From: Phaeosaccion multiseriatum
Lineage: Eukaryota; Ochrophyta, other classes
Assembly: GCA_965112735.1 (NCBI GenBank)
Contig: OZ218952.1
Span: 2,666,001 to 2,730,000 of the forward strand
Length of the DNA: 64,000 bases
Direction: 5' to 3'
Shown: piece by piece, positions 21,959-33,689 of the stretch
Position numbering within the stretch: the stretch's first letter is position 1
Layout: the number at the start of each line of letters is the position of its first letter
The notes under the pieces: generated by a model
What the model saw: only the letters and a program-made list of their open reading frames with translations
What the model was told of the DNA's origin: nothing
The model's database searches: none
Program-made: the position numbers and the translations under genes

Positions 21959-24900
21959 AGGGAGGTGAGAGGAAACGGGTCGGCGTGTGGGGAGAGGGAG
22001 ACGGGGAGGCGTTGGAGCAGAGCGACAGGAGGAGGCGGGAGACGACAGGACATCTACCAACCGTGGGGGCGATATGGATCAAGTGCTATTGCTGCTGCAG
22101 AGAGAGAGACAGGCCTTACTCACGTCCACTTTCCCTTCCCCTCCCTTCCATGTCCCTCCCCGTCCCTTCCCCTCCTCCCCATCCGCCCCCTCTGTCTTCC
22201 CCTTCCCTTCATCACCTTGCGGCCTTGACGTCTGTCGGGGCGGCCCCAATGTGCTTTTGCAACGCTGCAAGGAGCCGCTCGAAGGCAACGGAGGACACCT
22301 TGGCTCGAGCTGCCAGCGCCGCATCGACCTTTGCGTACCCCTTACCACCCTCACCAGCGCCCGCCCTCGTCGCACCCTTGTTGGCAGCAGCACTCGCTGC
22401 TTGTGGTGTTGCTCCGTCACCGTCCGATGTCTCCATGGGGGCGGCTTCATTATCGCCCCCCTCTCCTCCCTTCCCCGTGTTGGCATTGTCGGCATTGCTC
22501 GCGTTGGTACTGGGGGCGCCGCTGGGGTCTCCTCCTGCGTGCCCCTCGAAGTCCTGAGGAGGAGGAGACCACGGACACCGAAGAATAGAGGCGTTACACA
22601 CGACCCAACACAACGAGTGAGTCAATGGTGTTGTCGGGGCGGGAGGAAGGATACCACAGATCACTACACTTTACTACTGAGTCAGCTTCATCTTCTCCTC
22701 CTCTCCATCCCGGCCTCAGTCGCTCCTCTCCGAACCCGCAGCTCTCGCCCATGCTTGCCCTCGCATTCACTCCTTCACTCACGTACTCACCCACCCACTA
22801 AATCACTCAACTCCCACTCACCCCCTTACTCACTCTCACTCACTCACTCACTCACTCACTCACCCACCCACACTCCCTCACTCCCTCCCTCACCTGCAAC
22901 CTCAGGCTCTCGCCTGGAGGGGACTCAATGACGTGCTGAGGTACCTTGGCGTGCTCCGGCGGCGGCTGCAGGGGGCCGAGAGAGATGCCGTGCATCTGGC
23001 GACGGCGAGACGAAAGTGGATTACAACACGTGCAGATATATACGCAAGGGGTAAGGATGTGAAGAGAGAGGGTACGGGGATGCGCGTGGAGAACGTCTAA
23101 GAGGGTGAAGGCAGACAGACAGACACAAGACACAAATTCAAACAGCACATGCGATATCATGTCTTTCCTCTCCATCACCTCTCAACAAAGACGTGCGGAG
23201 GAGAACGACATCAATCAGAAGCAAAGGAAAGGGAAAGCCCCCCTCTTGACCCTCGACGAAGGCAGAGCAGCGAAAGAGGAGGACAAGACGCGGCACACTT
23301 TTGCTTCGCTCAAACAAGGGGGGTGAAGGGCCGGCAGGTAGGCAGGCAGACAGGCACGGCAGACAGGCACGGCAGACAGGCACACCAGAGAGGAAAGCAC
23401 CACTTACATGTTGTTGGGTGGGGATGTGGAGGATGTCAATGCCGGCCAGATCACTCCCGCAGCCAGCCAGCAGGCTCTCCAGGAGAGTGCCCTCTTCATC
23501 GGGTGGTGGGGGCGCGCCTCCCTGTTGCTGCTGTATCACCAACTGCTGCTGTTGTTGCTCATCACCATCACCACCGGTCCCGGCCCCAGCGCTGGGCTGA
23601 CTGCCGTTACTACCGCTAGCAATGGCGATGGTCTGTTTACGCGGTCCGTGTGTAATCGGATGGAGTGGCGAGGGAGAGAGAAGGGAGGGAGGGAGGGAGG
23701 GAGAGAGAGAGGTGAAGATGGTGAAACAGCAAAAAATCAGACTTTCAAGTGAACTCTCCTCTAGCAGACATCGACCAGCTCAGTCCACGTACGACTCCTG
23801 ATGAAACCTCCACGGACGTCCACTCACGACTTGTGAGCATCAACCCTCCACTGCCATCCACTCCCGACCACGCATCGACTCTATGCATCGCGAGGGGACA
23901 AACAGCCCTGAATGCAACTGAATGGCCCTGTACAAAGCCCCCCCGGGGTTGGGGCGCTCAGGCCACCCACCCACCCACACACCCACTCACACAACATGGT
24001 CTCTCACCTCTCTCTCCCCCCGCATCTTTCTCTTTCCCCCTTGCCTTCTCTCTCTCTCCCTCTCTCCCTCTCTCTCCTCTATCCCCCCCCCCACCCCCTC
24101 TCTCTACTCTCCCTCTCACCTGCAAATCTGCCTCCAGCATGCGCCAGGCGCGATTGACGACGGAGAGCGTGTTGTCGTAGTGGTTTTGCTTTGCTTGCGT
24201 CTGGGCCGGGCAGGACGGATACAAGGAGTAGGGAGGGCGAGGGGGGAGATGCATGCACGCACACACACATACACACAGTGGCACATGGGGAGGAGTGAGC
24301 CAAAAGATACCCCAGTGACAAGTATACACACTGAGACGCGAGAGAGAGAGAAGGAAGGAGGGGGTGGTGCAAGTCCCTGTACACCGCTACAAAGGTAACC
24401 CCTCTTCCTTGCACTACGCTTAGAGTCCCAGAGAGGCATGTGTACAGCATGGACTCGGGCACATGAGACCTTCAAACGCAAGACAGTGAGAGAAGACGAC
24501 GACGAGCAAGAGGAGAGAGGCAGAGAGAGGGTGGGTGGCACTACTTTTTGGGTGGTGCACTGCAGGCAGCCCAACACTGTTCACCTGTCTGAGCTTGGTT
24601 TCCAGCTCCGCGATGAGACGTTTGTACCCGAATAGTTCCTGCGCGAATGCCTTGTTTTGCTGACGCAGAAAGAAGGCATTGGGCTGCGGACGGCCGACGA
24701 CCAATGATGGAACGAGAGGCGCAAGTGAGGGAGTAGAGGGGAGAGAGGAAGGTGGGACATAGGATTTAGACGAAGGAGAGCCATGGAATAGAAAGGGGTT
24801 GGAAAGAGCGCTCGGGAACAAAGCCAAGCGATGGGTGTGTGGGAAAAGGACCACCTTGTTACGATGCTCTCCCCTTTCAAGTCACGCCAGTCAGTATGGT

Positions 24901-25065
24901 ATGGGCCCACTGCACAGGAGAAGCTGCGTCCCAAGTGATACCGAGAGCAATGTAATGCTCCTTCCTCACCTCGTCGCCTCCTTCGTGGCTGCCATCGTCC
25001 TCGACCTTTGGCCGCTGTGCCTGCCCGACGCTAACGCTGTGGCCCTCAGAGCGCGCTCGCTTCAT
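16716..25065 (-). CDS. BRE1: BRE1-type E3 ubiquitin ligase (histone H2B), RNF20/40 homologue
   Basis: Fifteen exons: 24970-25065, 24585-24683, 24120-24200, 23408-23632, 22894-22995, 22216-22553, 21720-21901, 20864-21414, 20465-20571, 20065-20257, 19497-19751, 19003-19137, 18405-18656, 17760-18005 and 16716-17087. All phases agree; 1077 aa. A basic start (MKRARSEGH) leads into the BRE1 N-terminal coiled coil, with the hallmark SVVNRAWRMLEADL near residue 78-91. Long heptad-rich coils cover about 595-1000. A C-terminal C3HC4 RING spans residues 1024-1062 (C1024, C1027, C1039, H1041, C1044, C1047, C1059, C1062), and the tail FGQDDVSAIWLS resembles the BRE1 C-terminus. BRE1 with RAD6/UBE2 monoubiquitinates H2B in the nucleus during transcription. 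Residues about 376-558 are low-complexity Ala/Gly/Thr. LVIQQ inserts occur in exons 4 and 15. Confidence 0.94.
16989..17000 (-). repeat. dispersed motif TTGGTGATACAG, exact copy 3
   Basis: BRE1 exon 15, sense, translated LVIQ between Gln runs. Confidence 0.8.
17317..17385. repeat. (CA)n microsatellite
   Basis: CA repeat with one AAA interruption, in BRE1 intron 17088-17759. Confidence 0.95.
18184..18236. repeat. (CA)n microsatellite
   Basis: Uninterrupted CA repeat in BRE1 intron 18006-18404. Confidence 0.95.
21485..21496 (+). repeat. dispersed motif TTGGTGATACAG, exact copy 4
   Basis: BRE1 intron 21415-21719, antisense to the gene, about 70 nt upstream of the acceptor, followed by CAG units. 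Confidence 0.8.
23531..23542 (-). repeat. dispersed motif TTGGTGATACAG, exact copy 5
   Basis: BRE1 exon 4, sense, translated LVIQ within a Gln run. Confidence 0.8.
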
Positions 25066-26195
25066 ACTGGGGGTCCTACGGACAGGAAAGAGAGGGAAGC
25101 CAAGCGAGAGAAGGGTCCGGGAGGAGGATATCGGGCAGCAGAGGGACACACAGAGAACACGCTGTGAGAGGGCAGGGAGGGGGGGGTTGGTGGGTTGAGG
25201 GCTCGAAACGTCTCTCCTGGGTCGGGGCCGACAAGAGCAAAGGGACCGGGTTGTGAGCTGCGGTGGCCGCTCATTGACAGCCCCCTTCTTATAAGCGAAT
25301 GGGTGCGGGTTCGGAGCAGAAAGCGGGGCAAGGATCCGACAATCAGTTCAAAAAGCCACATATCGTCTTGGCTTATATCGTCTTGGAGCCAGCCTCCGGA
25401 GGGAGGGGAGGAGGATCCTGAGGAACAGACTACTGTGGGCTGATCTGGCGGGCATCAAGAGCTGCGGGGACGCCCCCGCGTGCCCCGACCCCTGCCCTTT
25501 CATCGGCCTAACACCGGTCTCACAAAGAAGATCCATTCAACCACCCTTTCGCCGCGCGAGCTTCTCCACCAGGCCCACCCTTGATTCTCCCCGGTTGTTC
25601 TCTGCATATATCCCCATCTAGCTTCACGCCCCGCCCCCCTTCCGCCTTGCGCCGCCCCTCCCTCAACCCCCACCCACCTCCCGCTCCACGTTTTACACTC
25701 ACCCCTTGGACGGAAGAGATGTTAGCAGCATCAATTTTCTCAGCGAGGAGCTTCCGGACAGGCTACTCCGGGGAAAAAGCGACAATAGTTAGAGAGACAT
25801 GGACGCTAATGTTGCAGATACAGCGCCTACGAGCTATTTTCTCACAAGCGAGTAAATCTTGGCCGGGGCCCAGACGTAAACAATGCGGCTTCCCCCCCGC
25901 CCCCCCCCGGGTGATCGATTCAAATCTCGAATTCTAAATATCGACCTGGCGTTACTATTTCTCTTCTCCTTTTTTTTGAGGAAAGAAGAACACCGCTTTC
26001 AGTGATACCAAACGCAAGCTTCGGCCAAGGCGGGCCGCTGGGGGCCACACCGCAGCGTCGAAGATGGACCGTGGCCCGAGGTGGGGACTCGGAGCACCTC
26101 AAAGGGAGATGTTTTTTTTTTTAACTCACATTCATCCCGGGGGCCCATCCCTCCTCTCTCCTCTTCTCCCCATTTATTTGCTCTCCTCTCCTAGA
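25066..26195. promoter_or_regulatory. divergent intergenic region BRE1 / CCDC42-like
   Basis: The two flanking genes are transcribed away from each other, so both promoters lie in these 1.1 kb. No conserved promoter element is recognised. Poly-G (25171-25188), poly-C (about 25894-25910) and poly-T (26112-26123) runs are present; no gene seen. Confidence 0.5.
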
Positions 26196-27829
26196 ATGGC
26201 CTCCACTGGCGCAGCCATAATAGGTGGCAACACGATGCCCGAGTCAATGACGCTAGACCATGTCTCTCCAGGTGATTGATCAGGCAATGAGGCCTTGCTA
26301 CTCACTCACGCGCATCCCTTGTGTCAAGCGACGCCTGGACTGAGACTGAAACCCTGACACAATGCCCCCCTTGATATCTGTTTCCATTCTCACTCTCTTT
26401 CCTCCCTCACAGCCACTAGACTTTTGGAAAAGAGGCGGCAAATGTTTGAGGTGCAAGAGGCGCTGGAAGCACAGAAGGAGGAGTTTGCGAGGAGGGAGGA
26501 AGTCTTTTGCAGAAGAGAAGAGGGACTTAGAAAAAAGGTAGGTACCAAGAGAGGCTGGTAGTACTGACAGTAGTAGCTTGTGGCACGGACGGAGACAGAG
26601 ACCCGCCCACCCTCGTCCTAATTCGTTCTTTCTCCTTGTCTGTCTGTCTGGTGCCCATGTTTTTTTTTGTGTGTGGTGCGATGCTTTGTTTCGGTTTGGT
26701 CCCATCATTACATTACCAACAGGACCTGGAGCTGCAGGCCTCCCTCATCAAGTTTAGTAAGTTCCTGCAAGAGAATGAAAACAAGCGTAACAGAGCCATC
26801 AAGCGGCTGGCAGACGAGCGCAAGCAGCACGAGCAGAAGGAGCTCGAGATTCAAAAGCTGCAGCGCCAGTACGCAGAGAGGGTGGACGAGGAGACACAAC
26901 TCAAGGAGGCCCTTGACAAGAACAGGCGGTATCACGACTTCCTCAGTCAAGTGGTCGAGGCCGCCACAGAGGACTACCCAGAGGTGTGTGTGTGTGGTGT
27001 GGGGACTTATGAGACTACTGACTTGAGTAGTCATCATACTGAGCTTCTGTACTATCATCGTGGCCACAGCTGATCGGTCTGGTCGGGTATGCTTTGGTTG
27101 GCTTTTTGACTGGTGTCCACCCACCCGCTTACTCACTCTAGTGAGTGCTAGTTGGCTCATCATAGGGGGGCCTTGCTTTTGAGGGAGTCAACGCACGGAG
27201 CTGAGAGGGGGTGTGGGGGGAGGAGCGGAGCGATGACTGGAGGACCAGCGCCCTTATCGCTCACTAAACCACTAAATCATCACCATCATCACTGCCTTGC
27301 ATTACTAAAATACAATGACCAAACACAGGTGACGGACCTGCTGAACCGTTTCAAGACGCTCAAAGACGCCAACCGCGACCTCGTGGTGGGACAAACTAAG
27401 AACGACACCGAGAATGAGGCCCTGAGGGAAGAGTATGCCGCCTACGCCAAGGCCGGCTCAGACGAGATTATGAACAAGAACAATGAGATTAAAAAGCTGC
27501 AGCGCACGCAGGAGCACGCCGTGAGGGATGCGTTCCAGTTGCAAAACGAAATGGACGCTCGCATTCGCAACCGAGGAGACTGCACACTCGAGATGGGCCA
27601 AGTGTTGAGCGCCGTGGCGAACATTCTAGAGCGGTGTGAGCAGGGGAGTCACATCAAGAGGAGTAAGGTGGGCAGCTCGAGCTCCAAACCTTTGGCCAAC
27701 AAGTGCTCTGCGCTGGGCAATCTGCAGACAGAGGGCAAGCTGGCGATGGAGCGGCTGGAGGAGATTGCCAACTCGATGATAGACTACGCCTCCATCGTGG
27801 CCGACTACTCCACTATGCCGCCCCGGTGA
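26196..27829 (+). CDS. CCDC42/MIA2-family (DUF4200) axonemal coiled-coil protein
   Basis: Four exons: 26196-26271, 26413-26537, 26723-26983 and 27329-27829. Phases agree; 320 aa, close to the roughly 316 aa of animal CCDC42. After a short start (MASTGAAIIGG) the DUF4200 signature runs over about residues 26-155: LLEKRRQMFEVQEALEAQKE, then KDLELQASLIKFSKFLQENE and a long Lys/Glu-rich coil. The C-terminal half continues as coiled coil (DLLNRFKTLKDANRDL; NEIKKLQRTQEH). Members (CCDC42, CFAP73/MIA2) act in flagellar assembly and inner-arm dynein regulation, so this gene implies that the organism has a flagellum. Intron 2 ends at ATTACCAACAG, a good branch-site/acceptor. Which member of the family it is cannot be settled by eye. 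Confidence 0.88.
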
Positions 27830-29359
27830 GGATCGCGGGCACCATGCTCTGCTAGTACAACAGAGTTGGGGACGAAGGGAACTGTCCATGGGCGGCGCCG
27901 GCGTTCAAATCCCCCACCGAGACAGACAGCTGCGAGAGTCACAAACCAGGCAAGCACCGGGTAGGGCGGGTGGGAGCGCCCGCTTGCTTCTTTTATCGTG
28001 TGTAGTTGGCGGTGCCACTCACTCGGGGCGGGGGGTCGCGGCCCAGTGGCGTCCATTGTGCCATCGCTCAACTTGCTCTCTTGACAGAGCTTGACGCCTA
28101 GCAGTTAGGAGTCAATCGCCACGAAACGCCCGTCTATCCGCACTCGTATCTCAGGCGAGTGCAAGTGAGCGGGGAGTGAGTGGGGCGATTGTGAGAGAGC
28201 GAGTGCATAAGCTTAGCCGTGCTGAGCTTAGTTCTGTTTGGCTTGGCTTAGCTTAGCTTAGCTTAGAGTTTGGGTTCATGCCGTACGTGCGTGTGATCTT
28301 TGATTCATGGATCTGTGCATGCACGTGTAGACAGACAGAGAGAGAGAGAGGGGGGGGTGGGGGATTGAAAGGGAACCCTTTACCCTTTTGTCAATAAAAA
28401 TAGTCAAGCAAACGATGAATCGCGGGCACCTCGTGTATCACGGAGTGGAGACCGTCTCCCTCCCACACATGCATAAGCACTCCACACACGACAGACGGCG
28501 TTGTACCATAGGCCATAGGTATTCAGTCGTGAGTCAGTCGTGAGTCAGTCGCGACAGGGGAGAGGTTCCATAGGTACTCAGAAGTCAGTCAGGAGTGCAG
28601 CATTGCCGGAGGGGTTACTGCCGATTGAGTAGTGTAGCAGTGAGCAAGCGCAGTGCGCAAGTGAGGAGTGCAGCAGTGAGCAAGTGAGGAGTGCAGCAGT
28701 GAGCAAGTGAGTAGTGCACAGCATTATTTGTATTGCGGCGTGCCGATGCACGAAAGGTTGCATGCCGCGGCTGTGCTTCAATCGCTGCTCCTGTGTTGTT
28801 CGAACAACACTGATCGAACTTCTCCCCCCCCCCCCCGAAGGCTGGCGCACCTTGCTCCCTCCCTTCTCACCAAAATGTGTGAGAAGAGCCTCATCCTCCT
28901 CCTCATGCAGCTTCAGTCGTCCATGCCTCTTTGATCAAGATACACGTTTCAGTCAGCCCCTTGACCATTTGAGCAATCAATACTCAATACTCCCACGTCA
29001 AGCAAACAAGTGATCGATCGAGCACGTGCCCGTGCCGCCCTCCCTCCACTCCGCTCCATCGACCAACAGAGCGGTTTGGGTGGTGCGACTCCATATGTTC
29101 GCCGCACACACACACACACACCCTCACACCACTCTTTGCTGCGTAGTTTGTCCATTGACACTGCTACTGGTGTAGGGAGTGTTGCCTTGGTGCATTGGCG
29201 GGATTGGAGCTGCACGCCACCACCCCGCCCCCCCGGCCAGCCCATCCACCCACCTCCACACATCCAAAAGCTTGGTACAGCTCTCCTCCTCCTCCTCCTC
29301 GCAAAGAACAAAAGCTCCTCTCCTCCTTAGCTCCTCTCCAAGCTCTTGTCATCAAGCTC
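27830..29359. other. convergent intergenic region
   Basis: It lies between the 3' ends of the CCDC42-like and nucleoredoxin-like genes. It contains short repeats: TTAGCTTAGCTTAG at about 28247-28266, a GTGAGTCAGTC pair near 28530-28550, and GTGAGCAAGTGAGGAGTGCAG-type direct repeats at about 28635-28715. There is also poly-C at 28825-28837 and a short CA tract at 29105-29121. No gene seen. Confidence 0.45.
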
Positions 29360-30472
29360 TCATCTCCACCACATACCCAGCTGAAGGTATGACACACCAG
29401 GCCACCCTTCCTGCCACTCCTTCAGACAATTGGCTTCGTTCTTAACGATGGACATTCTTCCCCAGTCCGAGATCTGCTGCCCGTCTTGAGGGTTCATTAT
29501 AAGGAGGGCGGGCAGCTGCATATTCTCGAATTCCTCGGCTATTCGCTTGTTGTGTCCGCCTTTCCACGGCAGTCGTAGAAAGCCCTTACCGTCCACGAAC
29601 TGCACCATGGTCTCCTCGCTGTTTATGGTATGGTGGTGACGAGAGACGTAATTGGTCGTGTGATCGAGAGCAAAAGAATCGACATTAGCAAGCGAAGCGG
29701 GATGGGGGGTGGGTGGGGTGGGAAAAGGGCGGAGGAGACGAGAGGGCAAGGAGTTCAGAAGGGGTAAGCAGCCAGGCAAGCGCAGCAAAGAGAGCAGGGG
29801 GGGATCCCTCCCACCCCACCCCCCCCCTTCGCTCTGTTTACCCCTCTGTCACACCGACTCGCCCATCCGCTCTCCGACAAGCTTTACCTGTGATCATATG
29901 AGACGTATATGACCACAAACTCTTCCTTATGCTTCTCCTGAAAGGCGGCCAATACCGGGGTAAACTCTTTACATGTCTCGTTCCAGGATCCGCCAAAATA
30001 GACGCCCACCAACTGTGTGCGTTTGCAGTGGCATTCGAGTTGTATCCACGAGGAGAGAAGAAGGAGGGGCGGGGAGGGGCGACAGGCCCACCATCAGTCT
30101 CCAGGTCACGATTAAAGCCGGAGGTAGGGTTCCGATGGGCTCAAAGGCGACAAGTCTTGGGTGCTCAAGACGTCGATCCACCTTTCAACCCTCCCCTCTC
30201 ACCTTCCCTTTGAACACTGAAGAGTCCACGGGGTCCCCGTTCTCATTGAGCAGATGGCCCTCAAAACCCGAGAGCATACCGTTGAAGCCACCCTCTTCCA
30301 CGTCTCCCTCGTCTCCTCCTGCAACTACCGAGCTGTCTGCCACCGCAGCCCCTCCTCTGATGGGCGACCTCGCAGCTCTCGCAGACCTTCCCGTGGGAGA
30401 AACTGAGTTGGGACGGGGTAGCGCACACACACCTGTGTCTGGGTCACAGTTGAGCTCCTGTGAAGACATCAT
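29360..30472 (-). CDS. nucleoredoxin/tryparedoxin-like protein with a degenerate active site
   Basis: Exons 30203-30472, 29888-30012 and 29360-29618; phases agree; 217 aa. The thioredoxin-like fold begins at about residue 65: LSGFEGHLLNENGDPVD, then FKGKLVGVYFGGSW, with FTPVLAAF after the active site. It continues with VVIYVSYDHSEE and LPWKG, and the cis-proline QLPALLIM (P168). This order matches nucleoredoxins, which reduce protein disulfides through a WCPPC motif. Here the site reads WNETC (W100-C104): the first, nucleophilic cysteine is replaced by Asn, so classical dithiol exchange should be lost. It might act as a monothiol enzyme or a scaffold; that is inference. The N-terminal 60 residues are disordered. 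Its start lies 134 bp from the divergent SEC15 start. Confidence 0.85.
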
Positions 30473-30606
30473 GGTAAGGCAGCTCGCTTGTTATATAGAT
30501 GTCGGAATGATGGGGGATATCGATAGGGACAAAGCAGTTGCGGTCGTCCACTGCCATCGGGAATGAAATCTCGAGGACGATCGATCGATTAAATGAGACG
30601 GACGGG
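30473..30606. promoter_or_regulatory. 134-bp bidirectional promoter (nucleoredoxin-like / SEC15)
   Basis: The start codons of two divergent genes are only 134 bp apart, so both 5' UTRs and promoters must share this DNA. A GATCGATCGATTAAA sequence lies at about 30579-30593. No TATA box is obvious. Confidence 0.6.
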
Positions 30607-33558
30607 ATGACGAAAACGACGACTGTGAGCAGGACAGGACTCGTCGCTAATGCCAGCAGACTCGATGCGGAAGGAAGGAGGAAGAAGGAGGTGAGGAGGG
30701 GGAGGAGGAGGAGAGAGAAAGAGAAAGAGAGAAGAGGGAGAGGGAGAGGAAGAGCGAGAGAGACGGGAGGACATACACAAGAGGGATGGAAGGTCCTTTC
30801 CTCTCCCCCCACTCTTCTCGATTATGAACGCTTCTCAATGAAGCAATCGCTCGCTTTCGAATTGATTCACACGGGTACCAACTTCCCGCTGTCTTCCACC
30901 CTTGCCCTCCTCTCTCCCCCCTTCCCAGGGCATCGATGGCTTGGTGCAGGAGCTGATTCATGCCTCGCAAGACGGTCACATCCCCTCCGTGCTGAGAACA
31001 GCGCTGGAGCGGGGATGGAGGGAGGACCTCCACCAGGCGCTAGAGGGCTTCGAGACGAAGATGACAGCCGAGATTAGCAGGGTTTGCAACAGGTACCGAC
31101 CTGGGTGTGCCGGTGGTGGTAAGAGTGGCGGCCTTGACGGGTTGGAGCCTGGTTAGAAACGCCGCAAGAGCAGCAAAGGCGAGCAAGCCATCCTCCAAAG
31201 AAGCCGCAACAGCAGCAGCAGCAGCCGTGTACACGCAATGGCGCGGCTCCGTTCCTCCCCCACTTCTCTCTCTCTCCCCCTCGCTTCTACCTATCTCCTC
31301 CCACGTCTCTCTCTCTTACGTATCTCCCTCTCCCCCCCCTACTCTCACACCCGCTTACCCATATTCTCCCTCTCTCTCTCCTTCACCCATCTTCTCTCTC
31401 TCTCTCTTCCCAGGCACTATGCAGAGTTCATCGACTCAGTGGAGGAGCTCATGAAGATGCGGCACGAGCTCACGCAGCTCAAGGATCAGGTCACAGGCCT
31501 CAATCAGGATGTGCAGATGACAGGCAGGTCCGCTCTCAGCACTACCAAGGTGAGAGGGTGGATCATTAGAGCATGCATCAGTCGTACGAGGTAGAGAGGG
31601 CGGAGGGAGCGAGGGAGGGAGTGGGTGAGAGAGGGAGGGAGAGAGGGAGTTACTTTACTTAGTGGGGCTCTCCTTAGACACTTGGTGGCCCCCTCCCCCT
31701 CCCTCCCCTGCCACTCGCTGCTGGCTGTATCGCCAACCTGCTGCTGCTGCTGCTGCTGCTGCTGCATCACCATCTGCTGTCCCTCTATGATTACATAGAC
31801 CATGTTGCGACAGCGCTACACGGCGCAGAACATCTCCTCTGCCATGACGGTGATTGCCCAGTGCGATGAGATTGTCAACATGGTCATGGACGCCTTTGTG
31901 CACATTCACGACGAGAAGTACTACTCCGCCCTCAACACTATGGACGAGATCAACACGCGGTGAGTAAGTCAGTGAGTGAGTGATGGAGAGAATAAGTCAG
32001 TCTCGCTTCCTCGTCCTTCTTCTCGGCACTCGTCTTACCGTGTTTTTTCCGGTCCTTCCCTTCCCTTCCCTGCCTCCCACCCCCTGCCATCCCCTGCCAT
32101 CCACACAGTCTCTCGGGCCTGGGTAGCATAAAGTTCGCGTCCCAGCTGCGGCAGTGGATGCCGTCCCTCACAGAGACCATCAACAAGGCCACCAAGGAAG
32201 AGGTAAGTGGGTGCGTGAGTGCTTGAGTGGGGCAGGGAGGGAGAAGAGACGGAAAAAAACATGTACACCGGACAGGCAAGGACCGTCCTCGTCTTCGGCA
32301 CTCACGGCACTCATTCATATACACATGATGCACTCACACACTCACGCACCCACGCACCCACGCACCCACACGCCCACACACCCACGCACCCAATCACCCA
32401 TGTCAGATGTCTGAATGGCTCGTGCAGATCCGAGAGGTGTCTTACAAGGTGGGAGGCGCTGCCATGCGGCGCTACGCCCGACTGGCCAGCGACGGCAGTT
32501 ACAACCCCGCCAAGTCCAAGCACCGCAAGGGGCAGGAGGAGGTCATTCGGTGAGTTGCAGAGTTGCAGTTTTAGTTTTCAGCACCTATCCACCCACCCAC
32601 CTGCCCACCTACCCACCCACCCACCCACCTGAATTATTGGCTTACTCACCCACCCACCCATCCTCTGTCCTGACACCAAACGCACCCACAGGTCGCAGTG
32701 CGAGAGGGTCTTGGTGAGGATCGAAGAGGAGCTTGGCTGCAGCTTCAGATTAGAAGACAGGTACGTGAATGCGTGGGGGTGTACGTGTGAAGGCAGTGAG
32801 TGAGTGTCAGGACAGCGAGAGTGGGTGTCAGGACCATGGCGCCCTCCGTCTCTGCAGATTGTAGGCCCCGCTGTCCACTGCCGTCCCCCCGTATTTCTCC
32901 AGTGAGTTGGCTGAACTCATGTAACCCCTCCCCATCCACTGCCATCGCTGTATCATTGACGTAAAGCGAGCTGGCGGATTGGGTGCCCGACTTCATGAGG
33001 GGCGGAGAGGATGAGATGGCCCTCGTCATTAGAGAGCAGGTGCGAGCATGTGTGTGTGTGGGTGCGTGTGAGTGTGTGTGCGTGCGTGTGTGGGTGCGTG
33101 TGTGCGTGCACCTGTGGGTGCGTATGTGGTTGCGTGTGTGGGTGCGTGTCACTATGGAATCAAAAAGTGTGTGTGGGGGGGGGGGGGGGAGAGAGAGAAA
33201 GAGTGGCAGAGGTCCAACACCCAAAACAGTCCACGGCTTGGCGCTCAAGCCTACGAGGCGAGGAGGCACACTCCCATCCCCTCCAATTCCATCCCCTCCC
33301 ATCCCATCCACTGCCATCCCAAGGAGTACATGCTGGATCACTTGTCGGACCACTTGCACCCCGTGCATAGGGCCTTACACATCTTCGCCAGGCTCGAAAT
33401 GCTCCCCGACTTCTCCAACTGGTACAGGTCAGTTACTTACTTCCGCTCCATCTTAGTCAGCTTGGGCTAGTCAGTTGGGTACCAAGGGGGTTTAGATTGG
33501 AGGAATAGGGGGCTTAGGCTGTTAGGCTGTGCTCTCTCCGTCACACTCTCTCTCACAC

Positions 33559-33609
<51 letters not shown>

Positions 33610-33636
33610 GCTTACCTGTCTGTCTGTCTGCTTACC

Positions 33637-33689
<53 letters not shown>

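Noticed and set aside
27880-27920. Possible tRNA B box GTTCAAATC after the CCDC42-like gene
   Set aside because: No cloverleaf can be drawn from the upstream 60 bases.
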